A stretch of 5,966 nt of DNA from Akkermansia sp. (GTDB lineage: Bacteria > Verrucomicrobiota > Verrucomicrobiia > Verrucomicrobiales > Akkermansiaceae). Made by a program: the position numbers and the translations under genes. The notes under the pieces are model-generated. The model saw nothing but the letters and a program-made list of their open reading frames with translations. It had not been told where the DNA came from and searched no databases. Positions 1 through 5,926 of this stretch are shown here, piece by piece; position 1 is the first letter of the stretch, and every line of letters begins with the position of its first letter. The stretch lies in contig JAIFNK010000224.1 in assembly GCA_020047775.1 (NCBI GenBank), positions 1-5,966 on the forward strand, written 5' to 3'.

Positions 1-1095
1 CGCCACCTGGGCGACCTTGAACGGGAAACCGGTGGGCGATGCGAACGCGTCCGTGTGGATTCTCAAATCCTCGCGTTTCACGCCTGCAAGGATTTCAGTC
101 TTGATCGAAGGATCGAATCCGGACTCCTCACAAAACGCGAACGCCGTGCCCACCTGGATGCCCTTGGCTCCAAGTGCCTGCGCCTCACGCAGCTTGCCGA
201 TCCGACCGTAACCGCCGGCCAACCAGAACGGCAGGCCGATTTCCGCAAACTTCGCGGGATCGATCCGGTCGCGCTCGCCATAGATCGGCTCGCCCTCGGG
301 CGTGAGTTGCATCGGTCCGCGCGGCGGTGCGTTGTGGCCGCCGGCGATCGAGGCTTCCACCACGAATCCATCGACCCGCCCGGAGGATTTGCGGCGTAAA
401 TTTTCCGCCAGCACCGGCGAGGAAACGATCGCGAGGAAAATCGGGCGCGCCAGTTCCGGCACCGGGCCGAACTCTGCGGGATCGAGGTGAATGAGCACGG
501 GCTCCCTCGCGCCCGTCACATCGAGCCGCATTTCTGAGGGATGACCGGCTGCCAGATCATCGAGGATTTTCGGAATTTGCCGCGGAATGCCCGCGCCCAT
601 CAGCACCACGTTCACGCCGGCAAGCATCGCGCCATAAAGCGCCAGCAGGGTCGGTGTCTGGATTTTTTCCAACAGGTTGAGCCCCACCCATCCCGTGTGC
701 CCTTCCTTGGCGAGATGGACCGCCACAAAACTTGACGCGATCACCAACTCGCGGGTCGAGCGCGACGGCTGGTGGGAAATCATCGACGGCGTCTTGAAAG
801 GAGCGCTATCCTCCTTGCCTCCCGGGATGAAATAGCGGCAGAGAATGTTCCTCGCGATCTCCGGATAGGGAAACGCCTCAAGCGCGCGCCGCAAATGACC
901 GCCGGCGTCGCCCATCTGGAGTTGCCGCGTCAGCAACAAATCCAGCGCGGTGCCCGAGACCACGCCGAGCTGGCCCAGTTGCGAAACCGCCCGCGCCAAG
1001 CGCCAACCGGACACCCCGATCCCCATCCCGCCCTGGATGATCGGCGGCAATAGGGTGGCATCGGCTAAATAGGAAGATGCGGGATTCGTGCTCAT
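1..1095 (-). CDS. Nitronate monooxygenase / 2-nitropropane dioxygenase family flavoprotein, C-terminus cut off by window edge
   Basis: Reading the minus strand from the ATG at 1095 gives 365 sense codons with no stop, ending exactly at the left edge, so the C-terminus is missing. The protein has the FMN-dependent TIM-barrel pattern of the nitronate monooxygenase / FabK-like family. It opens with a glycine-rich first strand, QGGMGIGVS at residues 21-29. GGHNAPPRG at about 252-260 carries the conserved His254, expected near the flavin. AGGYG at 293-297 and GAKGIQVGTAF at 309-319 form the usual FMN-phosphate-binding loops. Family members oxidise alkyl nitronates to carbonyl compounds and nitrite with O2, or reduce enoyl thioesters; substrate cannot be told from sequence. 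No signal peptide is seen, so it is probably cytosolic. The start is supported by the N-terminal fit and a weak AGG about nine bases upstream. It is transcribed divergently from nrdJ and no operon partner is visible. Family is firm; exact activity is not. Confidence 0.88.
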   Translation of the reverse strand, partial: MSTNPASSYLADATLLPPIIQGGMGIGVSGWRLARAVSQLGQLGVVSGTALDLLLTRQLQMGDAGGHLRRALEAFPYPEIARNILCRYFIPGGKEDSAPFKTPSMISHQPSRSTRELVIASSFVAVHLAKEGHTGWVGLNLLEKIQTPTLLALYGAMLAGVNVVLMGAGIPRQIPKILDDLAAGHPSEMRLDVTGAREPVLIHLDPAEFGPVPELARPIFLAIVSSPVLAENLRRKSSGRVDGFVVEASIAGGHNAPPRGPMQLTPEGEPIYGERDRIDPAKFAEIGLPFWLAGGYGRIGKLREAQALGAKGIQVGTAFAFCEESGFDPSIKTEILAGVKREDLRIHTDAFASPTGFPFKVAQVA

Positions 1096-1472
1096 TTCGA
1101 GTAACCTAAGAGAGTTCCGCACTCCGCCAATTTCAAAGCAGTCGGTGCATAGGAAATCGCTTGAAAAGCGGTGGAAATACAGATGGTGAGCACCTTAAGA
1201 AAAGTTGAATTTCACCGAAACTCAAGGAAATATCCACATTAAAAAATATGTTTTCTTTAATGATCGGGCGGTTCACGGAGCTCGCAAATCGCCTCCAGAA
1301 ATTCCATCCCTAGAGCCATCAAGGTTCCAGCTCATTCCGCGTTTTCTGCTTGTCGAGCCTATCCATGGTAGGGTAACGACTCTGCCCTATACCACATTTG
1401 GTGATCGCTAGTGTTTCAACAAAGAGCCGAGCCTTCACCCATTTCCAACCTCCCGCCCCAACCCCACTGCCC
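1096..1472. other. Divergent intergenic region between the flavoprotein gene and nrdJ
   Basis: This 377-bp gap must hold the promoters of both divergent genes. It is AT-rich from about 1195 to 1265, in contrast to the GC-rich genes on either side. A short hairpin (CGCTT-gaa-AAGCG) lies near 1158-1172, and an imperfect palindrome is listed separately. I found no convincing -35/-10 pair for either gene. The best candidate toward nrdJ is TTGAAT at 1205 with AAATAT 17 bases later, which is weak. No B12-box of a cobalamin riboswitch and no NrdR-box pair were recognised. Short open frames here resemble no protein. Confidence 0.6.
1237..1262. promoter_or_regulatory. Imperfect AT-rich palindrome in the divergent promoter region (possible operator)
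   Basis: CATTAAA at 1237-1243 is the exact reverse complement of TTTAATG at 1256-1262, with a 12-base centre. It lies in the AT-rich patch between the divergent flavoprotein and nrdJ genes, where a regulator could act on both. It could equally be a chance palindrome in A/T-rich DNA. No regulator family is suggested by its sequence. Confidence 0.25.
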
Positions 1473-4400
1473 ATGAACCCGCCCGCCGCCACCCTCGATT
1501 CTCCGCCCCGCCCGCTGTCCAAACCTTCCGGGCTCGCCTTCGAAGCCCGTTTTGCCACGCCCGGAATCTCGCCGTTCGACGAGATCGAGTGGGACCACCG
1601 CACCGCGGAAATCACGGACGACAGCGGCAAGGCGATGTTCCGCCAGGAGAACGTCGAGGTACCCAAGGCCTGGAGCGAGCTTGCCACCAAGATCGCCGTC
1701 TCGAAATATTTCTATGGCGACGCCTCGCTCGGCAAAGACCCGCTCCAAGGCGGCCGCGAGCAATCCGTCCGCCAGCTCATCCACCGCGTCACCCGCACCA
1801 TCGCCGACTGGGGACTCGCCGACGGCTACTTCGCGGATGAAACGAGCGCCGGGAATTTCTACCAGGATCTCACCTGGCTCTGCCTCCATCAGCACGGCGC
1901 GTTTAACTCGCCGGTGTGGTTCAACGTCGGCCTGCACCACCACTACGGCGTCGGCGAGAAAGGCGGCGAGGGTTCCTGGTTCTGGGATCCCACGGCCGGA
2001 AAAGCCCGCCGCGCGCCCGGCCAATACCACTATCCGCAAGCCAGCGCGTGCTTCATCCAGGGCGTGAAGGACAACATGGAGGACATCATGCGCCTCGCTA
2101 CTTCCGAGGCCATGCTCTTCAAATACGGGTCCGGCTCCGGCTCGGACCTGTCCACCCTGCGCTCGTCCCGCGAGAAACTATCAGGCGGTGGCAAGCCGTC
2201 CGGACCGATGTCGTTCCTGCGGATTTACGACCAGGTCGCCAACGCCGTGAAGTCCGGCGGCAAGACCCGCCGCGCCGCGAAAATGAACACGCTCAAGGAC
2301 TGGCATCCGGACATCGAGGACTTCATCGAGGCGAAGACCATCGAGGAAAAAAAGGCCTGGGCGCTCATCGAGCAGGGCTACGACGGCAGCTACAACGGCG
2401 ACGCCTACGGCTCGGTGATGTTTCAAAACGAAAACCTATCCGTCCGCGCCAGCGACGAGTTCATGCAGGCCGCCGCCGACGGTGGCGACTGGTGGACCCG
2501 CCGCGTCACCGACGGCGAGCCCTGCGAGAAAAAGGACGCCCGCGAACTGCTGCGCAAGATCTCCCTCGGCACCTGGACTTGCGGCGACCCCGGCATGCAG
2601 TTCGATTCCACCATCCACGAGTGGCACACCTGCAAGGGCAGCGGTCGCCAGCACTCGACCAACCCGTGCTCGGAATATCTTTTCCTCAACGACACCGCCT
2701 GCAACCTCGCCTCGCTCAACCTTGTTCATTTCCAAAAATCCGACGGCTCGTTCGACACCGCGCGCTTCCAGTCCGCGATCCGGCTCTTCATCGTCGCCCA
2801 GGAAATCCTCGTGGACCGCGCCAGCTATCCGACCCAGCCGATCGCCGAAAACTCGCACGCCTTCCGCACGCTCGGCCTCGGCTATGCCAACCTCGGCGCG
2901 CTCATCATGAGCCGCGGGCTCGGCTATCACAGCGACGAGGGCCGCACCTTCGCCGCCGCCATCACTGCGCTGATGACCGGCCAAGCCTACGAAGTCAGCG
3001 CCGAGCTTGCCTCGGTGAAAGGTCCGTTTCCTTCCTACCGCGACGCCCGCTACGGCGACGTCACCCGCCCGCCCGCCGCGTCCAACGAGGAGTCGATGTT
3101 AGGAGTCATCAAGCGCCATCAGGACCGCGCCGGGGAACTCGAGGGCCGCGGCGATTGCGCGCCGATCATCAACAGCGCCCGCGCCGCCTGGGACCGCGCG
3201 TTGCAGGCCGGACGCAGCCACGGCTACCGCAACGCGCAGGTCACCGTGCTCGCGCCCACCGGCACCATCGGGTTTCTAATGGATTGCGACACCACCGGCA
3301 TCGAGCCGGACATCGCGCTGGTGAAATACAAGCTGCTCGCCGGCGGCGGGATGCTGAAAATCGTCAACCGCACGGTGCCTCCCGCCCTCACGCGGCTCGG
3401 ATACACGCTGGATGAAACCGCCGCCATCCTCGGCCACATCGAGCAATACGACACCATCGAGGACGTCACCGACGAGACCACCGGCGAGCCCGTCCCCAGC
3501 GGCTTGAAACACGAGCACCTGCCGGTTTTCGACTGCGCCTTCAAGCCTTACAACGGCAGCCGCAGCCTGCATTACCGCGGCCACCTGCTGATGATGGCCG
3601 CCGCCCAGCCGTTTCTATCAGGAGCGATTTCCAAAACCGTGAACCTGCCGGAAAACGCCACCGTCGAGGACATCATGCAGACTTACATCGAGGCGTGGCA
3701 GCTCGGACTCAAGGCGGTCGCCATCTACCGCGACGGCTCGAAACGCAGCGCCCCGCTCAACACCCGCAAGACCACCGGCATGGGCGGCAGCGCCGATGAC
3801 GCCACCGCTCCGGCCGACGTGCTCGCCGCGAGAATCGAGGAACTCGCCCGCGAAAACGAAGCGCTCCGCCAGCGCCTGGAAGCCCCGACCCGCCAGCCGA
3901 TGACTGACACCCACATGTCGCTCACCCACAAGTTCGAGATCGCCGGCCACAAGGGCTACCTCACCGTCGGCTTCTATCCGGACCACCGCCCGGGCGAGAT
4001 TTTCATCCAGATGTCCAAGGAAGGCAGCACCATCGGCGGCCTGATGGACACCGTCGCCACGCTCACCTCCATCGCTCTGCAATACGGCGTGCCGCTCGAG
4101 CAGCTCGTGAACAAGTTCGCCTATCAGCGCTTCGAGCCCAGTGGATTCACCAAGAACCCGGACATCCGCACCGCCTTCAGCATCACCGACTACGTCTTCC
4201 GCTGGATGGGTTGCGAGTTCATCCAGGGCTATCGGAAAGCCACCTCGCCCGACCACGGCCAGGAGGAACTGCCGATGACGGAAATCGCCGAAATGGAGCA
4301 ATCCGCGCTTAACCGCCCGGTCCGCGAGCTCAATCTCGACAGTGGCCAAAGCCGCGTGAAACGCGCGCTCGGCAGCGCCTACATGGGCATCATCTGCTCG

Positions 4401-4481
4401 CACTGCGGCTCGGACAAAGTCATCCGCGCCGGTGCCTGCGGCGTCTGCACCCAGTGCGGCACCAGCCAGGGATGCAGTTGA
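1473..4481 (+). CDS. nrdJ: Adenosylcobalamin-dependent (class II) ribonucleotide reductase
   Basis: This gene encodes 1002 residues and makes deoxyribonucleotides for DNA synthesis, using adenosylcobalamin to generate the thiyl radical, so it needs neither O2 nor a partner radical subunit. NPCSEYLF at 397-404 gives the N397/C399/E401 catalytic triad. C193 (in SACFIQGV) and C410 (in DTACNLASLNL) match the redox cysteine pair, and the 11-residue C399-C410 spacing fits class II enzymes. APTGTIGF at 594-601 matches the active-site phosphate-binding loop. The barrel ends near IYRDGSKRS; a short coiled coil follows (783-803), then a TSCPD domain (about 820-915). The tail has cysteines C975, C978, C989, C992, C995 and C1001, probably a zinc or thiol-relay tail. 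No ATP-cone is seen at the N-terminus. I chose ATG 1473 over TTG 1398, because the extra 25 residues are low-complexity and look untranslated. No Shine-Dalgarno precedes it. Confidence 0.96.
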   Translation: MNPPAATLDSPPRPLSKPSGLAFEARFATPGISPFDEIEWDHRTAEITDDSGKAMFRQENVEVPKAWSELATKIAVSKYFYGDASLGKDPLQGGREQSVRQLIHRVTRTIADWGLADGYFADETSAGNFYQDLTWLCLHQHGAFNSPVWFNVGLHHHYGVGEKGGEGSWFWDPTAGKARRAPGQYHYPQASACFIQGVKDNMEDIMRLATSEAMLFKYGSGSGSDLSTLRSSREKLSGGGKPSGPMSFLRIYDQVANAVKSGGKTRRAAKMNTLKDWHPDIEDFIEAKTIEEKKAWALIEQGYDGSYNGDAYGSVMFQNENLSVRASDEFMQAAADGGDWWTRRVTDGEPCEKKDARELLRKISLGTWTCGDPGMQFDSTIHEWHTCKGSGRQHSTNPCSEYLFLNDTACNLASLNLVHFQKSDGSFDTARFQSAIRLFIVAQEILVDRASYPTQPIAENSHAFRTLGLGYANLGALIMSRGLGYHSDEGRTFAAAITALMTGQAYEVSAELASVKGPFPSYRDARYGDVTRPPAASNEESMLGVIKRHQDRAGELEGRGDCAPIINSARAAWDRALQAGRSHGYRNAQVTVLAPTGTIGFLMDCDTTGIEPDIALVKYKLLAGGGMLKIVNRTVPPALTRLGYTLDETAAILGHIEQYDTIEDVTDETTGEPVPSGLKHEHLPVFDCAFKPYNGSRSLHYRGHLLMMAAAQPFLSGAISKTVNLPENATVEDIMQTYIEAWQLGLKAVAIYRDGSKRSAPLNTRKTTGMGGSADDATAPADVLAARIEELARENEALRQRLEAPTRQPMTDTHMSLTHKFEIAGHKGYLTVGFYPDHRPGEIFIQMSKEGSTIGGLMDTVATLTSIALQYGVPLEQLVNKFAYQRFEPSGFTKNPDIRTAFSITDYVFRWMGCEFIQGYRKATSPDHGQEELPMTEIAEMEQSALNRPVRELNLDSGQSRVKRALGSAYMGIICSHCGSDKVIRAGACGVCTQCGTSQGCS

Positions 4482-4490
4482 CGGAGCGCC
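4403..4490 (+). repeat. Left copy of 88-bp direct repeat (nrdJ 3' end)
   Basis: Covers the last 26 nrdJ codons (the first incompletely), the stop codon and nine bases beyond. It matches 5701-5788 in the same orientation. The first 69 bp (4403-4471) are identical; differences occur at 4472 (A versus T, synonymous Gly), 4482 (C versus T) and 4486 (G versus A). Outside 4403-4490 the flanks are unrelated. With its partner it bounds a 1298-bp unit, as attL would for an element inserted at a gene 3' end. Confidence 0.95.
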
Positions 4491-4525
4491 CCCCGGTATT
4501 TCTTCCGCCGCACAGCCCCAAGGAA

Positions 4526-4544
4526 GGGCGATGCATGATCGCCC
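4526..4544. terminator. Hairpin 45 bp after nrdJ stop, possible 3'-end structure
   Basis: GGGCGAT (4526-4532) and ATCGCCC (4538-4544) form a perfect 7-bp stem with a 5-base GCATG loop. It is the first strong stem after nrdJ and could stabilise or end the transcript. No U-tract follows, so a Rho-independent terminator is not supported; an atypical terminator or RNA-protecting stem is the most that can be proposed. Confidence 0.35.
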
Positions 4545-4559
4545 GTGCGGATGTTTGGC

Positions 4560-4588
4560 CGATGAAATTCGCGAAGCTCGTTTCATCG
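4560..4588. repeat. Perfect 8-bp inverted repeat with 13-base loop
   Basis: CGATGAAA at 4560-4567 pairs exactly with TTTCATCG at 4581-4588. The loop contains the self-complementary octamer TTCGCGAA. It is the second in a run of closely spaced stems. Confidence 0.55.
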
Positions 4589-4603
4589 TCGTTCCATCCG
4601 CAT

Positions 4604-4622
4604 CGGCGGACGCGTTCCGCCG
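4604..4622. repeat. Perfect 7-bp GC-rich inverted repeat
   Basis: CGGCGGA at 4604-4610 pairs with TCCGCCG at 4616-4622 around a 5-base CGCGT loop. It is the third stem of the cluster downstream of nrdJ. Confidence 0.55.
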
Positions 4623-4645
4623 CTCCTTGTGAGAGCGCTTCGCAC

Positions 4646-4690
4646 GGTGCATTGGATGGCTCTTTCGCATGCACCACAGAAGTGTGGTGC
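4646..4690. repeat. Two mutually exclusive stems sharing one arm
   Basis: GCACCACA (4671-4678) forms a perfect 8-bp stem with TGTGGTGC (4683-4690) across a GAAG tetraloop. The same GCACC core (4671-4675) also belongs to ATGCACC (4669-4675), which pairs perfectly over 7 bp with GGTGCAT at 4646-4652. The two stems cannot coexist in one RNA. Such an arrangement is seen in attenuators, but the downstream antitoxin start is 110 bp away and no terminator follows, so a regulatory role is only a possibility. Confidence 0.45.
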
Positions 4691-4767
4691 CTCCTTGGTT
4701 CGCACTGTCAGCCGCCGCCGCCAAGTGATGCCATGACAGCGAAGCCAGCGCGCCAGAGAGTTTCCCA

Positions 4768-4796
4768 TTGACCGGAACGATGTGACACAATAATGT
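4768..4796 (+). promoter_or_regulatory. Likely promoter of the toxin-antitoxin operon, predicted leaderless
   Basis: TTGACC at 4768-4773 matches five of six bases of the -35 consensus. TAATGT at 4791-4796 (17-base spacer) has the core T, A and final T of a -10. AATAAT at 4789-4794 is a better -10 by identity but at a short 15-base spacing. Either would place the transcript start within a few bases of the antitoxin ATG at 4804. This agrees with the absence of any Shine-Dalgarno before that gene and suggests a leaderless mRNA. Confidence 0.5.
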
Positions 4797-4802
4797 GACA
4801 CA
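4781..4802 (+). promoter_or_regulatory. Twin palindromic operators for toxin-antitoxin autoregulation
   Basis: The nonamer TGTGACACA occurs twice, at 4781-4789 and 4794-4802. Each is a palindrome (TGTG-A-CACA), their centres are 13 bp apart, and the second ends one base before the antitoxin ATG. Phd-family antitoxins repress their own promoter by binding paired GTGTACAC-like palindromes, and this sequence and position fit that scheme closely. Occupancy would cover the proposed -10 and start site. Binding by this antitoxin is inferred. Confidence 0.7.
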
Positions 4803-4803
4803 C

Positions 4804-5046
4804 ATGAAACAGACGAGCATCCGGGAGTTGAAGCACGAGACCAGCAAGGTTCTCGCGCTGGTGGAAGCAGGCGAGACGGTGGAGGTGCGCCGCAGGAAGC
4901 AGGCGGTGGCGCTTCTCTCGCCGCCCGGAAAGGGGAAGGCGATGGTGAGGCCGGATTTCGCGGCACGAATCAGGGAGATTTACGGCGAGCAGGTGCTGGA
5001 ACGCACGGGAACGGATCTGGTGGCCGAAGCGAGGGGCGAACGATGA
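4804..5046 (+). CDS. Type II antitoxin, Phd/YefM (prevent-host-death) family
   Basis: This 80-residue protein is the antitoxin of a type II pair. The N-terminal part is typical of the Phd/YefM fold: SIRELKHETSKVLALVEAGE (residues 5-24), then a strand EVRRRKQAVALLSPP. The fold dimerises and binds operator DNA. The more polar C-terminal half (about 45-80, with PDFAARIREIYGE) would wrap and inhibit the toxin. The ATG at 4804 is preferred over the in-frame GTG at 4795, because the GTG lies inside an operator palindrome and adds residues that do not fit the family start. The stop overlaps the toxin start by four bases (ATGA), so the two are translationally coupled. It is expected to repress its own promoter through the twin palindromes just upstream. 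Family assignment is confident from sequence pattern; partner is inferred from the overlap. Confidence 0.9.
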   Translation: MKQTSIRELKHETSKVLALVEAGETVEVRRRKQAVALLSPPGKGKAMVRPDFAARIREIYGEQVLERTGTDLVAEARGER

Positions 5047-5480
5047 ACGACTACGCTGATACCGGTTTCCTCTGCTCGCTCTACGCGCCGGACGCGCACA
5101 GTCTCCGGGCCATCACCCTGATGAAGCGGCAGGCGGCACCTCTTGCCTTCACATGGATTCATCAGTTGGAGTTCCGCAACGCGCTGCGACTGCGTGTTTT
5201 CCACAGCGAGATCGCCCCGAAACAACGCGACGCGTCGCTGAACCTGCTGCTCGCCGATCTCGCCGGTGGAGTCTTGGCGCACAGCCAGGCTCCATTGGCG
5301 GATGTGATGACCGAAGCGGAGCGTCTCAGCGCATCGCATTCGGAACGGCTTGGCACGCGCAGTCTGGACATCCTTCACGTCGCAGCGGCACTTGTGAACG
5401 GCTCGCGGGTGTTCATCACATTCGACATCCGGCAGGCAAAGCTGGCGAAAGCCGCAGGACTGAAAGTGAAGCCCGTCTGA
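5043..5480 (+). CDS. PIN-domain ribonuclease toxin (VapC-like)
   Basis: This 145-residue protein is a PIN-domain ribonuclease, the toxin of the pair. Family members cleave tRNA, rRNA or mRNA with Mg2+ or Mn2+ when freed from the antitoxin. All four acidic metal ligands are visible: D6 in YADTGFL, E43 in HQLEFRNALR, D109 in TRSLDILHVAAAL, and D128 in FITFDIRQAKLAKAAGL. The length is normal for the family and nothing is truncated, so it should be active. GAGGGG at 5031-5036, six bases before the ATG, is a good ribosome binding site, unlike the apparently leaderless antitoxin. The ATGA overlap with the antitoxin couples their synthesis. Pairing a PIN toxin with a Phd-type rather than AbrB- or RHH-type antitoxin is known among VapBC-like systems. 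The RNA target cannot be predicted. It converges on the oxidoreductase remnant, with 67 bp between them. Confidence 0.92.
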   Translation: MNDYADTGFLCSLYAPDAHSLRAITLMKRQAAPLAFTWIHQLEFRNALRLRVFHSEIAPKQRDASLNLLLADLAGGVLAHSQAPLADVMTEAERLSASHSERLGTRSLDILHVAAALVNGSRVFITFDIRQAKLAKAAGLKVKPV

Positions 5481-5547
5481 GAGATTCCCACGTGAATGGG
5501 GTCATGAATGGGGCCTCGCGCATTCACATCGCCCTCATCGCCGCGAT

Positions 5548-5700
5548 CTAAACGCTCTCCTTTTTCCCGCTCGCGATGGAGCGGTAGATCGCCTCGATCA
5601 CCTGCAAGTCGCGCAGGCCTTCCGCGCCCGAGGGCTCGAAGGGCTTGCCTTGAAGAATCGCCAGGGAGAAGGCGTCCATCTCCGCGGCGAAGTGGTCGGT
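5548..5700 (-). pseudogene. 3' remnant of a Gfo/Idh/MocA-family oxidoreductase gene
   Basis: Read on the minus strand, codons from 5700 down to the TAG at 5548-5550 encode 50 residues. These match the C-terminal end of Gfo/Idh/MocA NAD(P)-dependent sugar or inositol dehydrogenases, with DHFAAEMDAFSLAILQGKPF and GAEGLRDLQVIEAIYRS as the usual closing signature. Full members have about 350-400 residues including an N-terminal Rossmann domain; here everything before this piece is absent. The homology stops at 5700/5701, where antisense nrdJ tail sequence begins. The frame stays open further upstream to an ATG at 5934, but that part only translates the nrdJ copy and the inverted-repeat element. 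The fragment is therefore a truncated, presumably non-functional relic. Confidence 0.8.
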
Positions 5701-5788
5701 CTGCGGCTCGGACAAAGTCATCCGCGCCGGTGCCTGCGGCGTCTGCACCCAGTGCGGCACCAGCCAGGGTTGCAGTTGATGGAACGCC
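5701..5788 (+). repeat. Right copy of 88-bp direct repeat: duplicated nrdJ tail fragment
   Basis: Direct-repeat partner of 4403-4490 (85/88 identical, first 69 bp perfect). From 5702 it still encodes the final 25 residues of the reductase, including the cysteine motif CGVCTQC, followed by a TGA stop at 5777-5779. The only coding difference from the true gene is a synonymous glycine codon (GGT for GGA). It has no start or promoter and abuts the oxidoreductase remnant, so it is not a gene. It may be the original nrdJ 3' end displaced by an insertion, in the position of an attR. Confidence 0.93.
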
Positions 5789-5800
5789 GGTGTTGAGAAC

Positions 5801-5915
5801 ATAAGGAGAGTGGACACTCCTGTCCGCTTGCCGGTGAAACGTGAAAGATCAGCCTTTTCAGACTCTCTTTTCTCTTCACATTGAGCTCGCGGACAGGAGT
5901 GTCCGCGCTCCCTAT
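5801..5915. mobile_element. MITE/BIME-like element with 27-bp terminal inverted repeats
   Basis: The ends 5801-5827 and 5889-5915 are inverted copies of each other, with 24 of 27 positions matching. Each end is also a hairpin. On the right, CGCGGACA (5888-5895) pairs with TGTCCGCG (5900-5907) around GGAG. On the left, GTGGACA (5810-5816) pairs with TGTCCGC (5821-5827) around CTCC, with one G-U pair. The 61-bp centre has no coding capacity. A TA dinucleotide sits near each outer end (5802-5803, 5913-5914), compatible with a TA target-site duplication but short enough to be chance. It could be a REP/BIME unit moved by a RAYT-type transposase or a MITE; no transposase is present. Confidence 0.7.
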
Positions 5916-5926
5916 CCAAGTCGATC

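Larger units (their letters stand above)
4482..4780. other. Hairpin-dense non-coding region between nrdJ and the toxin-antitoxin operon
   Basis: No credible gene is seen in these 300 bp. The region carries four perfect inverted repeats with short loops (4526-4544, 4560-4588, 4604-4622, 4671-4690), an imperfect one (4628-4644), and a longer-range pair, CTGTCA at 4705-4710 with TGACAG at 4734-4739, enclosing four GCC triplets. Such density is more than I expect from ordinary spacer. It may be nrdJ 3' UTR structure, a structured RNA, or ends of decayed repeats. None of the hairpins is followed by a T-run, so none is a classical intrinsic terminator. Confidence 0.6.

Noticed and set aside
17..1053. 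Plus-strand short frames at the left end
   Set aside because: They lie opposite the uninterrupted 365-codon flavoprotein frame, which has clear family motifs.
1205..1411. Small frame in the divergent intergenic region
   Set aside because: TTG start, no ribosome binding site and no recognisable domain; it overlaps the AT-rich promoter area.
1398..1472. Upstream TTG start extending nrdJ by 25 residues
   Set aside because: The extra residues are low-complexity and proline-rich with no family resemblance; the ATG at 1473 begins a normal N-terminus.
1096..1472. Cobalamin riboswitch or NrdR boxes upstream of the B12-dependent reductase
   Set aside because: I searched by eye for a B12-box and for paired ACACWATATATWGTGT-like boxes and found none convincing. 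A small ACCA-CATT-TGGT repeat near 1391-1402 is too short.
1916..3415. Long plus-strand frame of 499 codons inside nrdJ
   Set aside because: Arginine/proline-rich shadow translation produced by GC-rich third positions; the true frame carries all reductase motifs.
4432..4771. Small plus-strand frames between nrdJ and the antitoxin
   Set aside because: They begin out of frame inside nrdJ, run through hairpin arms, and have biased composition without any motif.
3618..4847. Minus-strand frame of 409 codons covering the nrdJ 3' half and the intergenic hairpins
   Set aside because: Antisense shadow rich in Ala, Gly and Val with no recognisable domain; it spans the nrdJ stop and the toxin-antitoxin start.
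5493..5513. TGAATGGGG occurring twice, 12 bp apart, between the toxin and the oxidoreductase remnant
   Set aside because: Two copies of a nonamer without symmetry or other context; most likely a small local duplication.
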